From Paenibacillus_F chitinolyticus_A (GTDB taxonomy: Bacteria > Bacillota > Bacilli > Paenibacillales > NBRC-103111), in contig NZ_CP173427.1 of NCBI RefSeq assembly GCF_045038035.1, positions 3,410,001 through 3,474,000 of the forward strand: a DNA stretch of 64,000 bases. Reading direction: 5' to 3'. This document shows, one piece after another, positions 27,297-35,878 of this stretch. Numbering within the stretch: position 1 is the stretch's first letter; each line of letters starts with the position of its first letter. A program made the translations under genes and the position numbers. The notes beneath the pieces are model-generated. The model saw nothing but the letters and a program-made list of their open reading frames with translations, did not search any database and had not been told where the DNA came from.

Positions 27297-27596
27297 TTAC
27301 TCGCGGTCGCGTTGGCGGGCTCTTGCTTCGCCGCCTTTGCGTCCGGCTTCTTCACGGCTCATTTTACCGTCGCCGCTGTTGCCGCCGCTGCCGTTGTTTC
27401 CGCTGTTGCCGCGTGCTTCGCCGCCTTTTTGACCGATTTCCTGGTAGAAATCTTTGTCATGGTTGCGGGAAGTAGCTTCGCCGCCCTTTTCACCAATTTC
27501 CTGATAAAAATCTTTATCATGGTTTTTAGAGGTCGCTTCTCCACCCATACGTCCTGCTTCTTCACGGCTCATTTTGTTGTCGTCATTACGTGCCAT
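27297..27596 (-). CDS. KGG-repeat general stress protein (GsiB-like)
   Basis: A 99-residue very hydrophilic protein built from about four copies of the KGG motif (stress-induced bacterial acidophilic repeat), each around 20 residues: SREEAGRMGGEA, DFYQEIGEKGGEA, DFYQEIGQKGGEA and SREEAGRKGGEA, with a Gly/Asn/Ser-rich spacer before the last. The two middle repeats are almost identical. GsiB and YciG family proteins are hydrophilin-like, probably disordered, and accumulate under desiccation, salt or heat stress. AAGGAG precedes the ATG, and a SigB-type promoter lies about 65 bp upstream, as in B. subtilis gsiB. Confidence 0.92.
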   Translation of the reverse strand: MARNDDNKMSREEAGRMGGEATSKNHDKDFYQEIGEKGGEATSRNHDKDFYQEIGQKGGEARGNSGNNGSGGNSGDGKMSREEAGRKGGEARARQRDRE

Positions 27597-27658
27597 TTTG
27601 AATCACTCCTTATAGGTATTGAATATTTTTTGGCGTTGTGGCGTTGCCTATGTCTTAT

Positions 27659-27683
27659 TTACCCTTGGTCATTTTTTTGAAAC
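27659..27683 (-). promoter_or_regulatory. SigB-type promoter of the KGG gene
   Basis: Minus strand GTTTCA (27683-27678), a 13-bp spacer, and GGGTAA (27664-27659). Each box is five of six to the Bacillus SigB consensus GTTTAA / GGGTAT. It is about 65 bp upstream of a gene whose family is classically SigB-controlled. Confidence 0.65.
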
Positions 27684-27837
27684 AAGGTTTCTGTTTTCGA
27701 TTCACGGCGGTATTTCGGCACACTCGCGTAACAGACCTCCCGAAGCATGAACATGAGAGGATCAGGAATTTAAACGCCATGCTTAAAATAGAAGCCGGCA
27801 ATAAGGCGGAGCTTTCCCCGGTCTGGATTCCGAAAAA

Positions 27838-27869
27838 GCAAAAAAGCAGACCCGCAACCGGCTTCTGCT
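27838..27869 (-). terminator. intrinsic terminator of the ABC/two-component operon
   Basis: Stem AGCAGAAGCC / GGGTCTGCT (one bulge) followed on the minus strand by TTTTTT, about 20 bp after the response regulator stop. Confidence 0.75.
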
Positions 27870-27887
27870 CCAATTTGCTCCGATATT

Positions 27888-28574
27888 CTATATGCGGAAG
27901 CGATAGCCCGCTCCCCATACGGTTTCGATATACTCGGAATTCGAAGAGTCCAGTTCGATTTTCTCCCGCAGCTTTCGGATATGGACGGTAACCGTCTGAG
28001 AATCGCCGAGTGAATTCATGCCCCACAACTTCTCGAAAAGATGATCCTTGCTGAACACCCGGTTGGGGTTGCGCGCGAGAAACCAGAGCAGATCGAACTC
28101 TTTCGTCGTCAGCGTAATTTCACTGCCGCGCAGAAAAACCCGGCGGGAATCGGAATGGATCACAAGCTCCCGTATGGACACTACCTCCTTGCTTTTCGGG
28201 GGTCCGATCAGCCGCTCGTAACGGGACAAATGCGCCTTCACACGGGCGACGAGTTCGGCGGGTTTGAACGGCTTGGTGATGTAATCGTCGGCCCCGAGGC
28301 CCAGACCCCGGATAATGTCGATGTCTTCTTTTTTGGCCGTGACCATCAGGATCGGAATGTCCCTTTCTTCCCGGATTTTCCTGCACACCTCAAAGCCGCC
28401 GATGCGGGGAATCATGAGATCCAGAAGGATCAGATCGTAGTTTCCGCTCAAGCCGAGACGCAGTCCGTTCTCCCCGTCCTCCGCGATTTCGACTTGAAAC
28501 CCGTGAACCTCCAAGTAATCTCTTTGCAGCTCGGCTATCAGCCGCTCGTCTTCCACGATCAATATGGATTTCAT
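27888..28574 (-). CDS. OmpR/PhoB-family response regulator
   Basis: A 228-residue two-component regulator. The receiver domain (1-115) has the acidic pocket VEDE, phospho-acceptor Asp in LILLDLMIP (about residue 51), Thr in MVTAKK and Lys in ITKPF. The C-terminal winged helix (about 130-228) ends with the usual TVWGAGYRFRI. It overlaps the kinase gene by 4 bp and ends an operon of ABC ATPase, permease, kinase and regulator. The likely target is its own ABC transporter, as in antimicrobial-peptide sensing modules, but no operator was identified. Confidence 0.95.
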   Translation of the reverse strand: MKSILIVEDERLIAELQRDYLEVHGFQVEIAEDGENGLRLGLSGNYDLILLDLMIPRIGGFEVCRKIREERDIPILMVTAKKEDIDIIRGLGLGADDYITKPFKPAELVARVKAHLSRYERLIGPPKSKEVVSIRELVIHSDSRRVFLRGSEITLTTKEFDLLWFLARNPNRVFSKDHLFEKLWGMNSLGDSQTVTVHIRKLREKIELDSSNSEYIETVWGAGYRFRI

Positions 28575-30067
28575 ACGGAATCACTCTCTTTATTCGTTCG
28601 GATCGGAAGTATGATCGTAATACAGCTGCCCTCGTCGGAAAGGCTGCTTGCCCGGATCGTGCCCCCGTGGCCGTCGATAATCTGCTTGGAAATGGCGAGA
28701 CCGAGGCCGCTGCCTCCCGTATCACTGTTGCGCGACGGGTCGGCCCGGTAAAACCGCTCGAAGATATGCGGAAGAGATTCGGCGTCGATGCCCCGGCCGT
28801 TATCGGACAGTTCGATACGGACTTCCTTCCCGGTTCCCAGAACCTTCAGGCCGATCTGTTTATCGGGTTTATTCATATATTTGACGCTGTTATCGACGAT
28901 ATTCACGAAAACGCGCTTGATTTTGTCCCGGTCTATCGCCAGTTCCGTATTCGGTTTCAGCCTGATATCGGCCGAATAACGGATGCCTTGTTTACCGAGC
29001 TCGAATTCCAGCTCCGAGGATAAATCTTCGATAAACGCGTGCAGATCGACCGCCTCGAAATTGAACGGCAGCCGCTTTAAATCCAGCTTGGAGTATAAAA
29101 ACAGCTCGTCGATCAGGTGATCCATCTCCTCCGCTTTGGAGGTAATAATGCCGATATATTTCTCCCGTTTCTCGTCGGTATCCGCAATTCCGTCCCCGAG
29201 CCCTTCAACGTACCCCCGTATGGCCGTCAGCGGAGTACGGATATCGTGGGAAATATTCGAGATAAGCTCTTTGCGGTTTTCTTCATATTGAAGCTGCGTC
29301 TGGATGGATGCTTTAAGCTTCATCCTCATCTGCTCGAAGGCCGCGCTGAGTTCCCCGATTTCATCCCTGCCCGAAGGCACGACCCGCGAATCCAGATCGC
29401 CGGCCTCTATCCGCTTCATGGCGGCTTTCAGAGTATTCAGCGGTTTAATGATGCTTCTGGAAACGAAATAAGTCAGCAGCGTATGCGTAAGAATGAGAAT
29501 GACGATTAAAGCGATAAACAGGATCGGGAAAAACTTCCGGGCGAAAGTAACGAACGGGCTTACGGCCGTCACGACAAACAGGCTGCCTTTCTGACCGTCT
29601 TCAAACTTAAAGTCCGCATGAACGACTTCGACAAGCTGCTTGCCGATCCGCTCGGGCTTGGACATGACCACGTTCCCCGGCCGCTCATATGCCGGCAGCT
29701 TCTTAAGAAGCTCCGGATAAGGAAAGGCGGCGGCCGCGTAGACGATCTCATCGCCTTTGCGCAGGATTAGATTGGACTGGTTCCGCTGCAGCTCCTCGTC
29801 GATTTCCGCCAGGTAAGACGCATCTGTCCATGCCTCGGGGTCAATTTCCGTCGTGCGTTTGATTTCTTTGAGCAGCCGCTCGATGCTGCGGTTCTCGAAG
29901 CGGCCTTCGCCTTCGCCGTAGTGGTCTTTGATCGACTGCAAATCCCCGCGGAACACCACGACGAGAAGCATTGCCGTTATGAGCATCATAACGAGCGGGA
30001 TAACAAGCATCGCGGCATACGAAAGCAGCAGCTTGAAACGGATAGACATAGGCTTTTCCCCGTTCAC
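28571..30067 (-). CDS. membrane sensor histidine kinase
   Basis: About 498 residues. Two membrane segments (about 10-32 and 175-197) enclose an extracytoplasmic sensor of about 140 residues. A HAMP region (SRSIIKPLNTLKAAMKRIEA) follows, then the dimerisation/phosphorylation helix with His in NISHDIRTPLTAIRGY (about 275). The ATPase domain shows the N box (NIVDNSVKYMN), G1 (DNGRGID) and G2 (GGSGLGLAIS). The large sensor loop separates it from the loop-less BceS type. GTG 30067 overlaps the permease stop as GTGA; ATG 30049, with GGGGA upstream, is an alternative start. It phosphorylates the regulator encoded next. Confidence 0.95.
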   Translation of the reverse strand: MNGEKPMSIRFKLLLSYAAMLVIPLVMMLITAMLLVVVFRGDLQSIKDHYGEGEGRFENRSIERLLKEIKRTTEIDPEAWTDASYLAEIDEELQRNQSNLILRKGDEIVYAAAAFPYPELLKKLPAYERPGNVVMSKPERIGKQLVEVVHADFKFEDGQKGSLFVVTAVSPFVTFARKFFPILFIALIVILILTHTLLTYFVSRSIIKPLNTLKAAMKRIEAGDLDSRVVPSGRDEIGELSAAFEQMRMKLKASIQTQLQYEENRKELISNISHDIRTPLTAIRGYVEGLGDGIADTDEKREKYIGIITSKAEEMDHLIDELFLYSKLDLKRLPFNFEAVDLHAFIEDLSSELEFELGKQGIRYSADIRLKPNTELAIDRDKIKRVFVNIVDNSVKYMNKPDKQIGLKVLGTGKEVRIELSDNGRGIDAESLPHIFERFYRADPSRNSDTGGSGLGLAISKQIIDGHGGTIRASSLSDEGSCITIILPIRTNKESDSV

Positions 30068-30810
30068 ACATCTTTTCGATCAAATTTATAATAACCGAGG
30101 GCAAAAAACAAGAGGCTGCTGGAAAGCAGAAACAGAGCAGCCGTGATCCGTCTTCCCGCCGGTACCCCGTCGTTCAGCCAAAGCAAATGCCAATCCGTGT
30201 ACGACACGGGCGAGAACGCCGGAAAAGATTGGAAAAGGAAAGGAGCCAGCTTGGCGGCCGCATACAAAACGATGCCGAAGACGACGAATCCGCTGGCGCT
30301 TTTGAAAAACTGCGCGGCAAAAACAAATACAGCCGACAGGGCAAGCATGGCGCCAAACGCGGCCGCATACGCTTTGGCGGATGACAGTCCTTCGGCTAAG
30401 CCCAAAGGCGTTCCCGTGAACATCGCGCACAGCAGCGTAGCCGCAAAAAGCAGCACCAGCAGGATAGCGACGGCAGTTCCCTGGGCGGCCACTTTCGCGG
30501 TGAATACGTGAAAGCGTGTATTGGGACGCAGAAAAGCGAGTTTAAGCGTCCTTGAGGCGACTTCGTGAGGAAACTGGTCGCCCGTAAGCGTCAATATAAA
30601 GAGGGGAACCCATAGCGCCGTGTAGAAACCGAGCGTTTGAACCGGAAAAGACCCGCTAACGACCATCAATCCAAGCACGGGCTCAAGCGCTTTTAACGAG
30701 ACGGCAAACAAAATAGGAAGCAGGACGGAGACCGCCCCGAAGATGCCGATCTTTTTCCGGTACAGCAGCAAATAAAGCTCGTTCACGTAACCCGCTTTCC
30801 ATCTATGCAC
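30064..30810 (-). CDS. ABC-2 type transporter permease
   Basis: A 248-residue membrane protein with about six hydrophobic segments. The fragment HEVASRTLKLAFLRPNTRFHVFTAKV resembles the cytoplasmic loop of ABC-2 permeases with a single half-transporter per chain. The GTG start lies within the end of the ATPase gene (8-bp overlap), with GGGGGAG seven bases upstream. It pairs with that ATPase and is co-transcribed with a two-component system, so it may export or detoxify the compound sensed by the kinase. The substrate is unknown. Confidence 0.88.
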   Translation of the reverse strand: MHRWKAGYVNELYLLLYRKKIGIFGAVSVLLPILFAVSLKALEPVLGLMVVSGSFPVQTLGFYTALWVPLFILTLTGDQFPHEVASRTLKLAFLRPNTRFHVFTAKVAAQGTAVAILLVLLFAATLLCAMFTGTPLGLAEGLSSAKAYAAAFGAMLALSAVFVFAAQFFKSASGFVVFGIVLYAAAKLAPFLFQSFPAFSPVSYTDWHLLWLNDGVPAGRRITAALFLLSSSLLFFALGYYKFDRKDV

Positions 30811-31540
30811 CTTGAAGCTCCCCCATTTCCCGGATTTCTTTCATATAAAAATCTTCGAGCGTCCCGCCTTCCAGCACCAAACCGGAGACATCCGCTTCTG
30901 TCCTCAAGCTGCCGCCGGCCAGAATTCCCGCCCGGCTGCAAAGCTGCTCCAGCTCGTGGATCATATGGCTGGAAATAAGGAACGAGGTCCCTTCTTCCGC
31001 CGACATCTTGCGGATCAGACTTCGGAACACCACCGTTCCCTCGATATCCAAGCCATTCGTGGGCTCATCCAGCAGCACAAGCTTCGGCCTCGGCAAAACG
31101 GCGGCCGCCAACGCCAGCTTTTGTTTCATGCCCGTCGAGAAGCCTTTGATTTTCTCCTGCCGAACCCGAAGCAGTCCGACGGTATCCAGCACCTCCTCTA
31201 TCCGCTGTCCCGTCACCTGCGGATAAAAGCGTGCGGACTGCCGGAGATACTGCCAGGCCGTCAGAAAATCGGGAAAGTCGGCCGATTCGATCATGCAGCC
31301 GACATTCGCCATCGCCTGCTCGTGATGGAGGTTCCTGTCGGCGCCGAACAGGGTAACCGTGCCGCCGTCGGCCCGGACCAGACCCGTGATCAGCTTCAGG
31401 AGCGTGGTCTTGCCCGCTCCGTTCGGGCCGAGCAGACCATAGACGTCGCCGGCCTCCAGCCGCAGGCTGACCTCTCTTATTCCGCGTCCGCTACCGCGGT
31501 ACAGCTTCGTTAAGCCGCTGACCTCCAAAATAGGTTGCAT
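30803..31540 (-). CDS. ABC transporter ATP-binding protein
   Basis: A 245-residue ATPase with Walker A (GPNGAGKTT), signature GFSTGMKQKL, Walker B (LVLLDEPTNGLD) and H-loop (ISSHMIHEL). Similarity is to NatA/BcrA-like subunits of peptide or ion exporters. The frame is open to 31609, but ATG 31540 has GAGG eight bases upstream and begins the conserved MQPILEVSGLTKLY. It is the first gene of the ATPase-permease-kinase-regulator operon and starts 81 bp after the stop of the exported protein gene upstream. Confidence 0.92.
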   Translation of the reverse strand: MQPILEVSGLTKLYRGSGRGIREVSLRLEAGDVYGLLGPNGAGKTTLLKLITGLVRADGGTVTLFGADRNLHHEQAMANVGCMIESADFPDFLTAWQYLRQSARFYPQVTGQRIEEVLDTVGLLRVRQEKIKGFSTGMKQKLALAAAVLPRPKLVLLDEPTNGLDIEGTVVFRSLIRKMSAEEGTSFLISSHMIHELEQLCSRAGILAGGSLRTEADVSGLVLEGGTLEDFYMKEIREMGELQGA

Positions 31541-31621
31541 TCGTATAACCTCTTCCTTTCTCGCCCGGCAGCCGGCAGACGTCAGGTCCATCGGCTGCGG
31601 ACGAAACAATATGGGACCGGT

Positions 31622-32536
31622 TCAGCCGTTTTTGCCCTGCCACTTGTTCCGGTGCTCGGACTTGACCGGCTGTACGTTTTTGCCGTTCAGATCCACCGTA
31701 TCCGGCGTGGTGCTATCGTATCCGGACAGATCCGCCTGAAGATGTACGACGACTTGATGAGCTTTGCCGCCGGCATCCTTGCCGGATACGGTCAGTTCCG
31801 CCTCCTGGTGCTGAATATAGTTCGAAGAACTGATCGTCGCGTTAACGGCTACCTTCTCCAGACGAATATCATCGGTCAGCTCGGGAGCGGCACCCTTCAG
31901 AAAATCGTTGCCGAACGGATTGGCCGCCGTGTCAGCTTTCTTCTCCGACTCTCCGTGCTCCTTAGACGCCTGCTTGATGACGATCGGCGCAATCGCCTGA
32001 ACAACAGCGGGCAGCTGAGCGCCGTCCAGCTCCGCCGATACGCGCTTGCTTCCGTCCTCTTTCACATCAACGGCGACATAATCTTTCAGATTGCCGACCA
32101 GCGCGTCGATCACGGTTTCCACCTGCTGCGGCATTTCTTTCTCCGCGGAGTCTTTAAAGCGCTTATGCGTTTCAGCCGCCGCATCTTTTACATAATACAC
32201 ATCGCTGCTTCCCGGTTTGAAAATGGCTTGATCACCCTGCTTGTAAAATTGAAGCGCTTGTTTTGCGCCTCCGGCGGAAACTTCACCCGCACCGCTTGCC
32301 GAGCCGCCTTCACGGCTCATTTTAAACGTCCCGTTTGCACTCAAGGCCACATTCCCGTTGTCCCGCATAGAACCTGCCGCCTGAACAGTCACACTATGGA
32401 CAGTCTTGGTGTTCTTCAACGCGGACTTGTAGGCGTCGTACCCTGAAGTTCCGGCCATGGCGCTTATTCCCGTCGTGACCATCATAAGACTGCTGATTCC
32501 GATTACGCTTCCCAGCACAAGCCATTTCTTGTTCAT
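31622..32536 (-). CDS. exported protein of unknown function
   Basis: 304 residues with a clear signal peptide (MNKKWLVLGSVIGISSLMMV, cleavage probably after SAMA). No lipobox cysteine is visible. The mature part contains a LolA-like alternation of short strands (SVTVQAAGSMRDNGNVALSA; VYYVKDAAAETHKRF) and ends in a basic Lys-rich tail. I do not recognise a named domain. ATG 32536 has CAGGAGG six bases upstream; the ATG at 32542 overlaps the site. It lies directly ahead of the ABC/two-component operon, 81 bp from the ATPase start, and could be an accessory protein of that system. Confidence 0.7.
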   Translation of the reverse strand: MNKKWLVLGSVIGISSLMMVTTGISAMAGTSGYDAYKSALKNTKTVHSVTVQAAGSMRDNGNVALSANGTFKMSREGGSASGAGEVSAGGAKQALQFYKQGDQAIFKPGSSDVYYVKDAAAETHKRFKDSAEKEMPQQVETVIDALVGNLKDYVAVDVKEDGSKRVSAELDGAQLPAVVQAIAPIVIKQASKEHGESEKKADTAANPFGNDFLKGAAPELTDDIRLEKVAVNATISSSNYIQHQEAELTVSGKDAGGKAHQVVVHLQADLSGYDSTTPDTVDLNGKNVQPVKSEHRNKWQGKNG

Positions 32537-32667
32537 CTTCATCCTCCTGAATCAATCGTATTTAACTTCCACTGTCATCATAGGCAAAAAAAATAAACCC
32601 CTTATGAAGCATCTATTAAAACTTTCTTAAATCACTTTCCCGGGATCATTTTTCAGATTAATCGCAT

Positions 32668-32694
32668 AAAAAAAGCCCCTTTCGCAGGGGCTCA
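32668..32694 (-). terminator. intrinsic terminator of the btu operon
   Basis: Stem AGCCCCT / AGGGGCT with a TTCGC loop and a seven-T tail on the minus strand, about 75 bp after the binding-protein stop. Confidence 0.9.
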
Positions 32695-32768
32695 TTTCAT
32701 TTCATTCCGTTCCATCCGGCCAAACGGCTTTTAACGGCGCCACACAAAATCGGATAGGAAAAGAAGGC

Positions 32769-33785
32769 TTATTTTTTATGTACTTTATCCGGATACAACC
32801 CTTCCGCCAGCGTCTGCAGAGCGATCGGGGCGCGGATTCCTTCGGAAGCGGCCGACAGAGGGAGAACGAGCAGGCGCTTGTTCTTAATCGCCGGAATATC
32901 GGCCAGCTCCCTTTTGCCCAGGAGAAGCTCTTTCTTCTTCTCTACCGGCGTATCGCCGTAATCCATAATGACAATCACATCCGGGCCGCGGCTGACTACC
33001 TCTTCCCAACTGACTTCGACCCAACTTTTCTGAATATCGTCGAAAATATTTTTGCCGCCGATCATGTTGATCAGGCTCGTAATGTAGGTGTTGGCCGCCG
33101 TAAAAGCTTTGTCTTCGCCGTTGTCGTAAATGAACACCTTCTGAGGAGTCCCGACCGTGCCGATTTGCTCCTGAATGTCTTTCAAACGCTGCTTTATGCC
33201 GTCCACAAGCTCATTCGCTTTGGCCTCCACCCTGAAAATGCGGCCGATGTTCAAAATATCCCGGTATACATCTTCCAAGGTTGGAGCGGCTTTATTGGAA
33301 GATTCCTGCACATAAGTCTGAATCCCCTGTTTGGCGAGTTCTTCCCGGGTGCCCAGACTTTTCTCCGTAAACGCGCTTTTCCAGCCCGCATAGGCAAAAT
33401 CCGGAGCGGCCTCCGCGAAAACTTCCTTGGACGGATATGTTTTGGCGAGAACGGGAACCCGGTTGTAAGCTTCCCGCAGCTCCGGAAGGATCTGATCGTC
33501 CAGGTATGCGGTGCCGGCCATATTTTTCTCCAAGCCAAGCGCAAGCATCACTTCCGTAGCATGCTGATTTAAAGTCACGGCCCGTTTGGGCGCTTCCGAA
33601 AAATGAAGCTTCTGCCCCATATTGTCAAGTTCTACGGCTGCCGCCGGTGTGCCCGCTGACTCCGCAGCTCCTCTCGGTACAAGTTCTTTGGTTGAATCGG
33701 AAGCGGAACAGGCGCTTATAGCGGCCATGCAGACAAGAGCCAGGCATAAGAATAAAGTATGTTTAAGAGATCTCATAGAATTCAA
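32769..33785 (-). CDS. btuF: cobalamin (corrinoid)-type ABC transporter substrate-binding lipoprotein
   Basis: A 338-residue binding protein of the FecB/BtuF family. The signal peptide ends in a lipobox (ISAC), then the two-lobed binding fold begins with KRAVTLNQHATEVMLALGL and a long connecting helix. It captures the corrinoid outside the membrane and delivers it to the permease. The family alone could also be ferric siderophore-binding; the corrinoid assignment rests on the riboswitch heading the operon. The TTG at 33785, overlapping the ATPase stop by 4 bp and with GGAGG seven bases upstream, is the likely start; an in-frame ATG lies three codons later. Last gene of the operon. Confidence 0.85.
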   Translation of the reverse strand: MNSMRSLKHTLFLCLALVCMAAISACSASDSTKELVPRGAAESAGTPAAAVELDNMGQKLHFSEAPKRAVTLNQHATEVMLALGLEKNMAGTAYLDDQILPELREAYNRVPVLAKTYPSKEVFAEAAPDFAYAGWKSAFTEKSLGTREELAKQGIQTYVQESSNKAAPTLEDVYRDILNIGRIFRVEAKANELVDGIKQRLKDIQEQIGTVGTPQKVFIYDNGEDKAFTAANTYITSLINMIGGKNIFDDIQKSWVEVSWEEVVSRGPDVIVIMDYGDTPVEKKKELLLGKRELADIPAIKNKRLLVLPLSAASEGIRAPIALQTLAEGLYPDKVHKK

Positions 33786-34588
33786 AAGGATTCCTCCGTC
33801 TGTTTTAGTCCGGCGTTATAAAAAGATTCCGGCAAGTACGTAATGACCGGCTTGCCTGTCAGGGCGTGCCGGTTCACCTCGGCGTGAACGCCGAATATGT
33901 CCCGGAGAACAGCAGGGACGAGAAGCTCCGCGGGCGTTCCTTCCGCCGCAATCCTTCCCTCGCTGATGATGTAAAGACGGTCGCAATAGTAAGCCGCCAT
34001 ATTCAGATCGTGAAGGGCGGCAAGCGTCGTGATCCCCAGCGAGCGGACAAGCTCCATGATCTGCAGCTGGTAACGGATGTCCAGGTGGTTCGTCGGCTCG
34101 TCCAGAATCAGAAACTTCGCCTGCTGGGCCAGCACCCGGGCGATAAGCACCCGCTGCTTCTCTCCGCCGGACAAGGTCGCGAAGCTGCGTTCTCCGAAAG
34201 GCCCGAGCCCGACCGTTTCCAAGGCCCGGAAGCATATTTCCCGGTCCGCTTCCGTATCGCTTTCGTACCATTTCTTGTGGGGATATCTTCCCATCAGAAC
34301 CATGTCCGCCACGCTGAAATCGAACTCGACGGAAGATTCCTGGCTGACGACGGCCATCAGTTCGGCCGCTTTTTTGTAAGGCAGATTCAGCAATTCCCGC
34401 TCATCCAGAAACACTTGTCCCGCGTCCGGCTTAAGCTCGCGGTAGACCGTTTTAAGCAGGGTCGATTTCCCGCTCCCGTTCGGACCGATCAGGCCGATAA
34501 ACTCGCCTTCGCGGACGGCCAGGTTTACGGAGTCGAGAATTTTTCTGGCTCCTATGCTCAAGGAGAGATGCTTCGCTTCCATGTTCAT
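33782..34588 (-). CDS. btuD: cobalamin-type ABC transporter ATP-binding protein
   Basis: A 268-residue FecE/BtuD-type ATPase with Walker A (GPNGSGKST), Q-loop (VSQESS), signature TLSGGEKQRV, Walker B (FLILDEPTNHLD) and switch histidine (ALHDLN). It overlaps the permease gene by 4 bp and the binding-protein gene by 4 bp, consistent with a single translated unit. The substrate assignment as corrinoid follows from the upstream riboswitch, not from the protein itself. Confidence 0.88.
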   Translation of the reverse strand: MNMEAKHLSLSIGARKILDSVNLAVREGEFIGLIGPNGSGKSTLLKTVYRELKPDAGQVFLDERELLNLPYKKAAELMAVVSQESSVEFDFSVADMVLMGRYPHKKWYESDTEADREICFRALETVGLGPFGERSFATLSGGEKQRVLIARVLAQQAKFLILDEPTNHLDIRYQLQIMELVRSLGITTLAALHDLNMAAYYCDRLYIISEGRIAAEGTPAELLVPAVLRDIFGVHAEVNRHALTGKPVITYLPESFYNAGLKQTEESF

Positions 34589-35766
34589 TTAGAAGCACCT
34601 CCGAACGCGTACGAACTTCTGCGGAGCAGCCAGATGAAGAACGGGCCTCCGCAAATCGCCGTAACGATGCCGATCGGCAGTTCTTCCGGCGCAAGCGCGA
34701 GCCTGGCCAGAACGTCGGCCCATATGACGTAGACCGCCCCGAAAAGGACGCTGACCGGAAGCACCTTGCGGTGGTCGGAGCCGAGCACCAGCCGGACGAT
34801 ATGGGGAATCATCAGGCCGACAAAACCGATCGAGCCGCTGACGGACACGATCGTTCCCGTGATCAGCGCGGTTACGATCACCAGACAGGTCCGGAACGCC
34901 GGCACATTGACCCCCATCGTTCCCGCTGCGCCTTCTCCCACGAGAAGAGCGTTCAACGACCGGTGCTGAAAGAGCAGGAAAAGGATACCGGACACCACGA
35001 TCAGAGCCGGTGCGGTGAGGTATTCCCACTTCGCGCCGGCCAGGCTGCCCATCAGCCAGTAAACGACGGAGCGGATGCCTTGGGCGTTCGGCGCCATCGT
35101 GACGATGAAGCTCGTAAACGCCGACATCATGCTCGCAACGGCTGTGCCCGCAAGCAGCAGCCGGGTGGTCGAAATGCGGCCTCCCACCTTGGCGAAGGTA
35201 AAGACAAGCGCCATCGCGACGAGGGAGCCGATAAAGGCCGAAACCGGCAACGCGTAAGCGCCGAGAAACGAGAAGCCGCCGAACAGCAGAACAAGGGTAG
35301 CCGCAACCGACGAGCCGGACGATACTCCGAGTATGTAAGGATCGCCTAGCGAATTTCGGATTAACGCCTGGATCGTTACTCCGACAGCGGACAGGCCCGC
35401 TCCTACGACAAGACCGAGCAGAACGCGGGGAAAGCGGATGTTCCAGATAATATGCTCCTGCGCTTTCGTCCAATCCCGCTCGATCAGACTGCCGATTCCC
35501 GGCATGTGAGACAGAGCGATCTTCCAGACCGTGACGGGCTCGATCCGAACGGAACCGAGCATGACGGCTGCCGTCACGGAGATCACAAGAAGAAGAGACA
35601 AGCCGCCCAGCAGGAGCGGAAAAGCGGTTAGAGCGCGCGCCGTCCCGTATTTTTTTGCGGATGCGGGGCGGGCGCCCCTGGCCTCCCCGGTCTCCCGTAC
35701 CGTTTCTTTATTGCAAACCGATTGCAAGTCCTCACCTCGACCGTTGATATTTTTAGGGCTGTCCAT
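34585..35766 (-). CDS. btuC: cobalamin-type ABC transporter permease
   Basis: A 393-residue FecCD/BtuC-family permease with about ten hydrophobic segments, motif GLVVGAGLSAVGVTIQALIRNSL (about 117-139) and the C-terminal GFVGLMIPHIVRL typical of the family. The first 45 residues are an unusual polar extension. The ATG at 35766 follows the T-run of a terminator hairpin, and its only ribosome binding site is the G-rich 3' arm of that hairpin. A TTG at 35727, preceded by GAGGTGAGG, would remove 13 residues and is an alternative start. Expression is under a cobalamin riboswitch. Confidence 0.88.
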   Translation of the reverse strand: MDSPKNINGRGEDLQSVCNKETVRETGEARGARPASAKKYGTARALTAFPLLLGGLSLLLVISVTAAVMLGSVRIEPVTVWKIALSHMPGIGSLIERDWTKAQEHIIWNIRFPRVLLGLVVGAGLSAVGVTIQALIRNSLGDPYILGVSSGSSVAATLVLLFGGFSFLGAYALPVSAFIGSLVAMALVFTFAKVGGRISTTRLLLAGTAVASMMSAFTSFIVTMAPNAQGIRSVVYWLMGSLAGAKWEYLTAPALIVVSGILFLLFQHRSLNALLVGEGAAGTMGVNVPAFRTCLVIVTALITGTIVSVSGSIGFVGLMIPHIVRLVLGSDHRKVLPVSVLFGAVYVIWADVLARLALAPEELPIGIVTAICGGPFFIWLLRRSSYAFGGASK

Positions 35767-35836
35767 GCAAAAAAGCGCCTCCCCCTTCGTTTGCAGACAA
35801 AGGGAAAGACGCTCGTAATTTCAGTACAGAACGCAT
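35753..35836 (-). CDS. 27-codon leader ORF between cobalamin riboswitch and btuC
   Basis: Starts at ATG 35836 with an excellent ribosome binding site (AGGGAGGTG), begins MRSVLKLRASF and ends GAFLHGQP. It runs through the terminator hairpin and overlaps the annotated btuC start, with the TAA 11 bases after that ATG. Translation would melt the hairpin and could couple to btuC. Whether the peptide is made is unproven, but strong initiation signals in such a place are unusual. Confidence 0.5.
   Translation of the reverse strand: MRSVLKLRASFPLSANEGGGAFLHGQP
35768..35814 (-). terminator. riboswitch expression-platform terminator
   Basis: A 16-bp imperfect stem, GCGTCTTTCCCTTTGT pairing with ACGAAGGGGGAGGCGC, followed by TTTTTT, placed between the cobalamin aptamer and btuC. 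Its 3' arm also carries the GGGGGAGG that could serve btuC, so it can block both transcription and translation. Confidence 0.8.
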
Positions 35837-35878
35837 CTAACACCTCCCTATCTCCCGTAGGTTGCTCGTGTTACGGAT

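Noticed and set aside
28571..31540. Possible BceRS-BceAB bacitracin module
   Set aside because: The kinase has a large extracellular sensor and the permease is a small ABC-2 half, not the long BceB type with its big loop, so the specific Bce label is not supported.
32769..35766. Assignment of the ABC importer to ferric siderophores
   Set aside because: The proteins alone fit, but the transcript begins with a clear cobalamin riboswitch, which points to corrinoid uptake.
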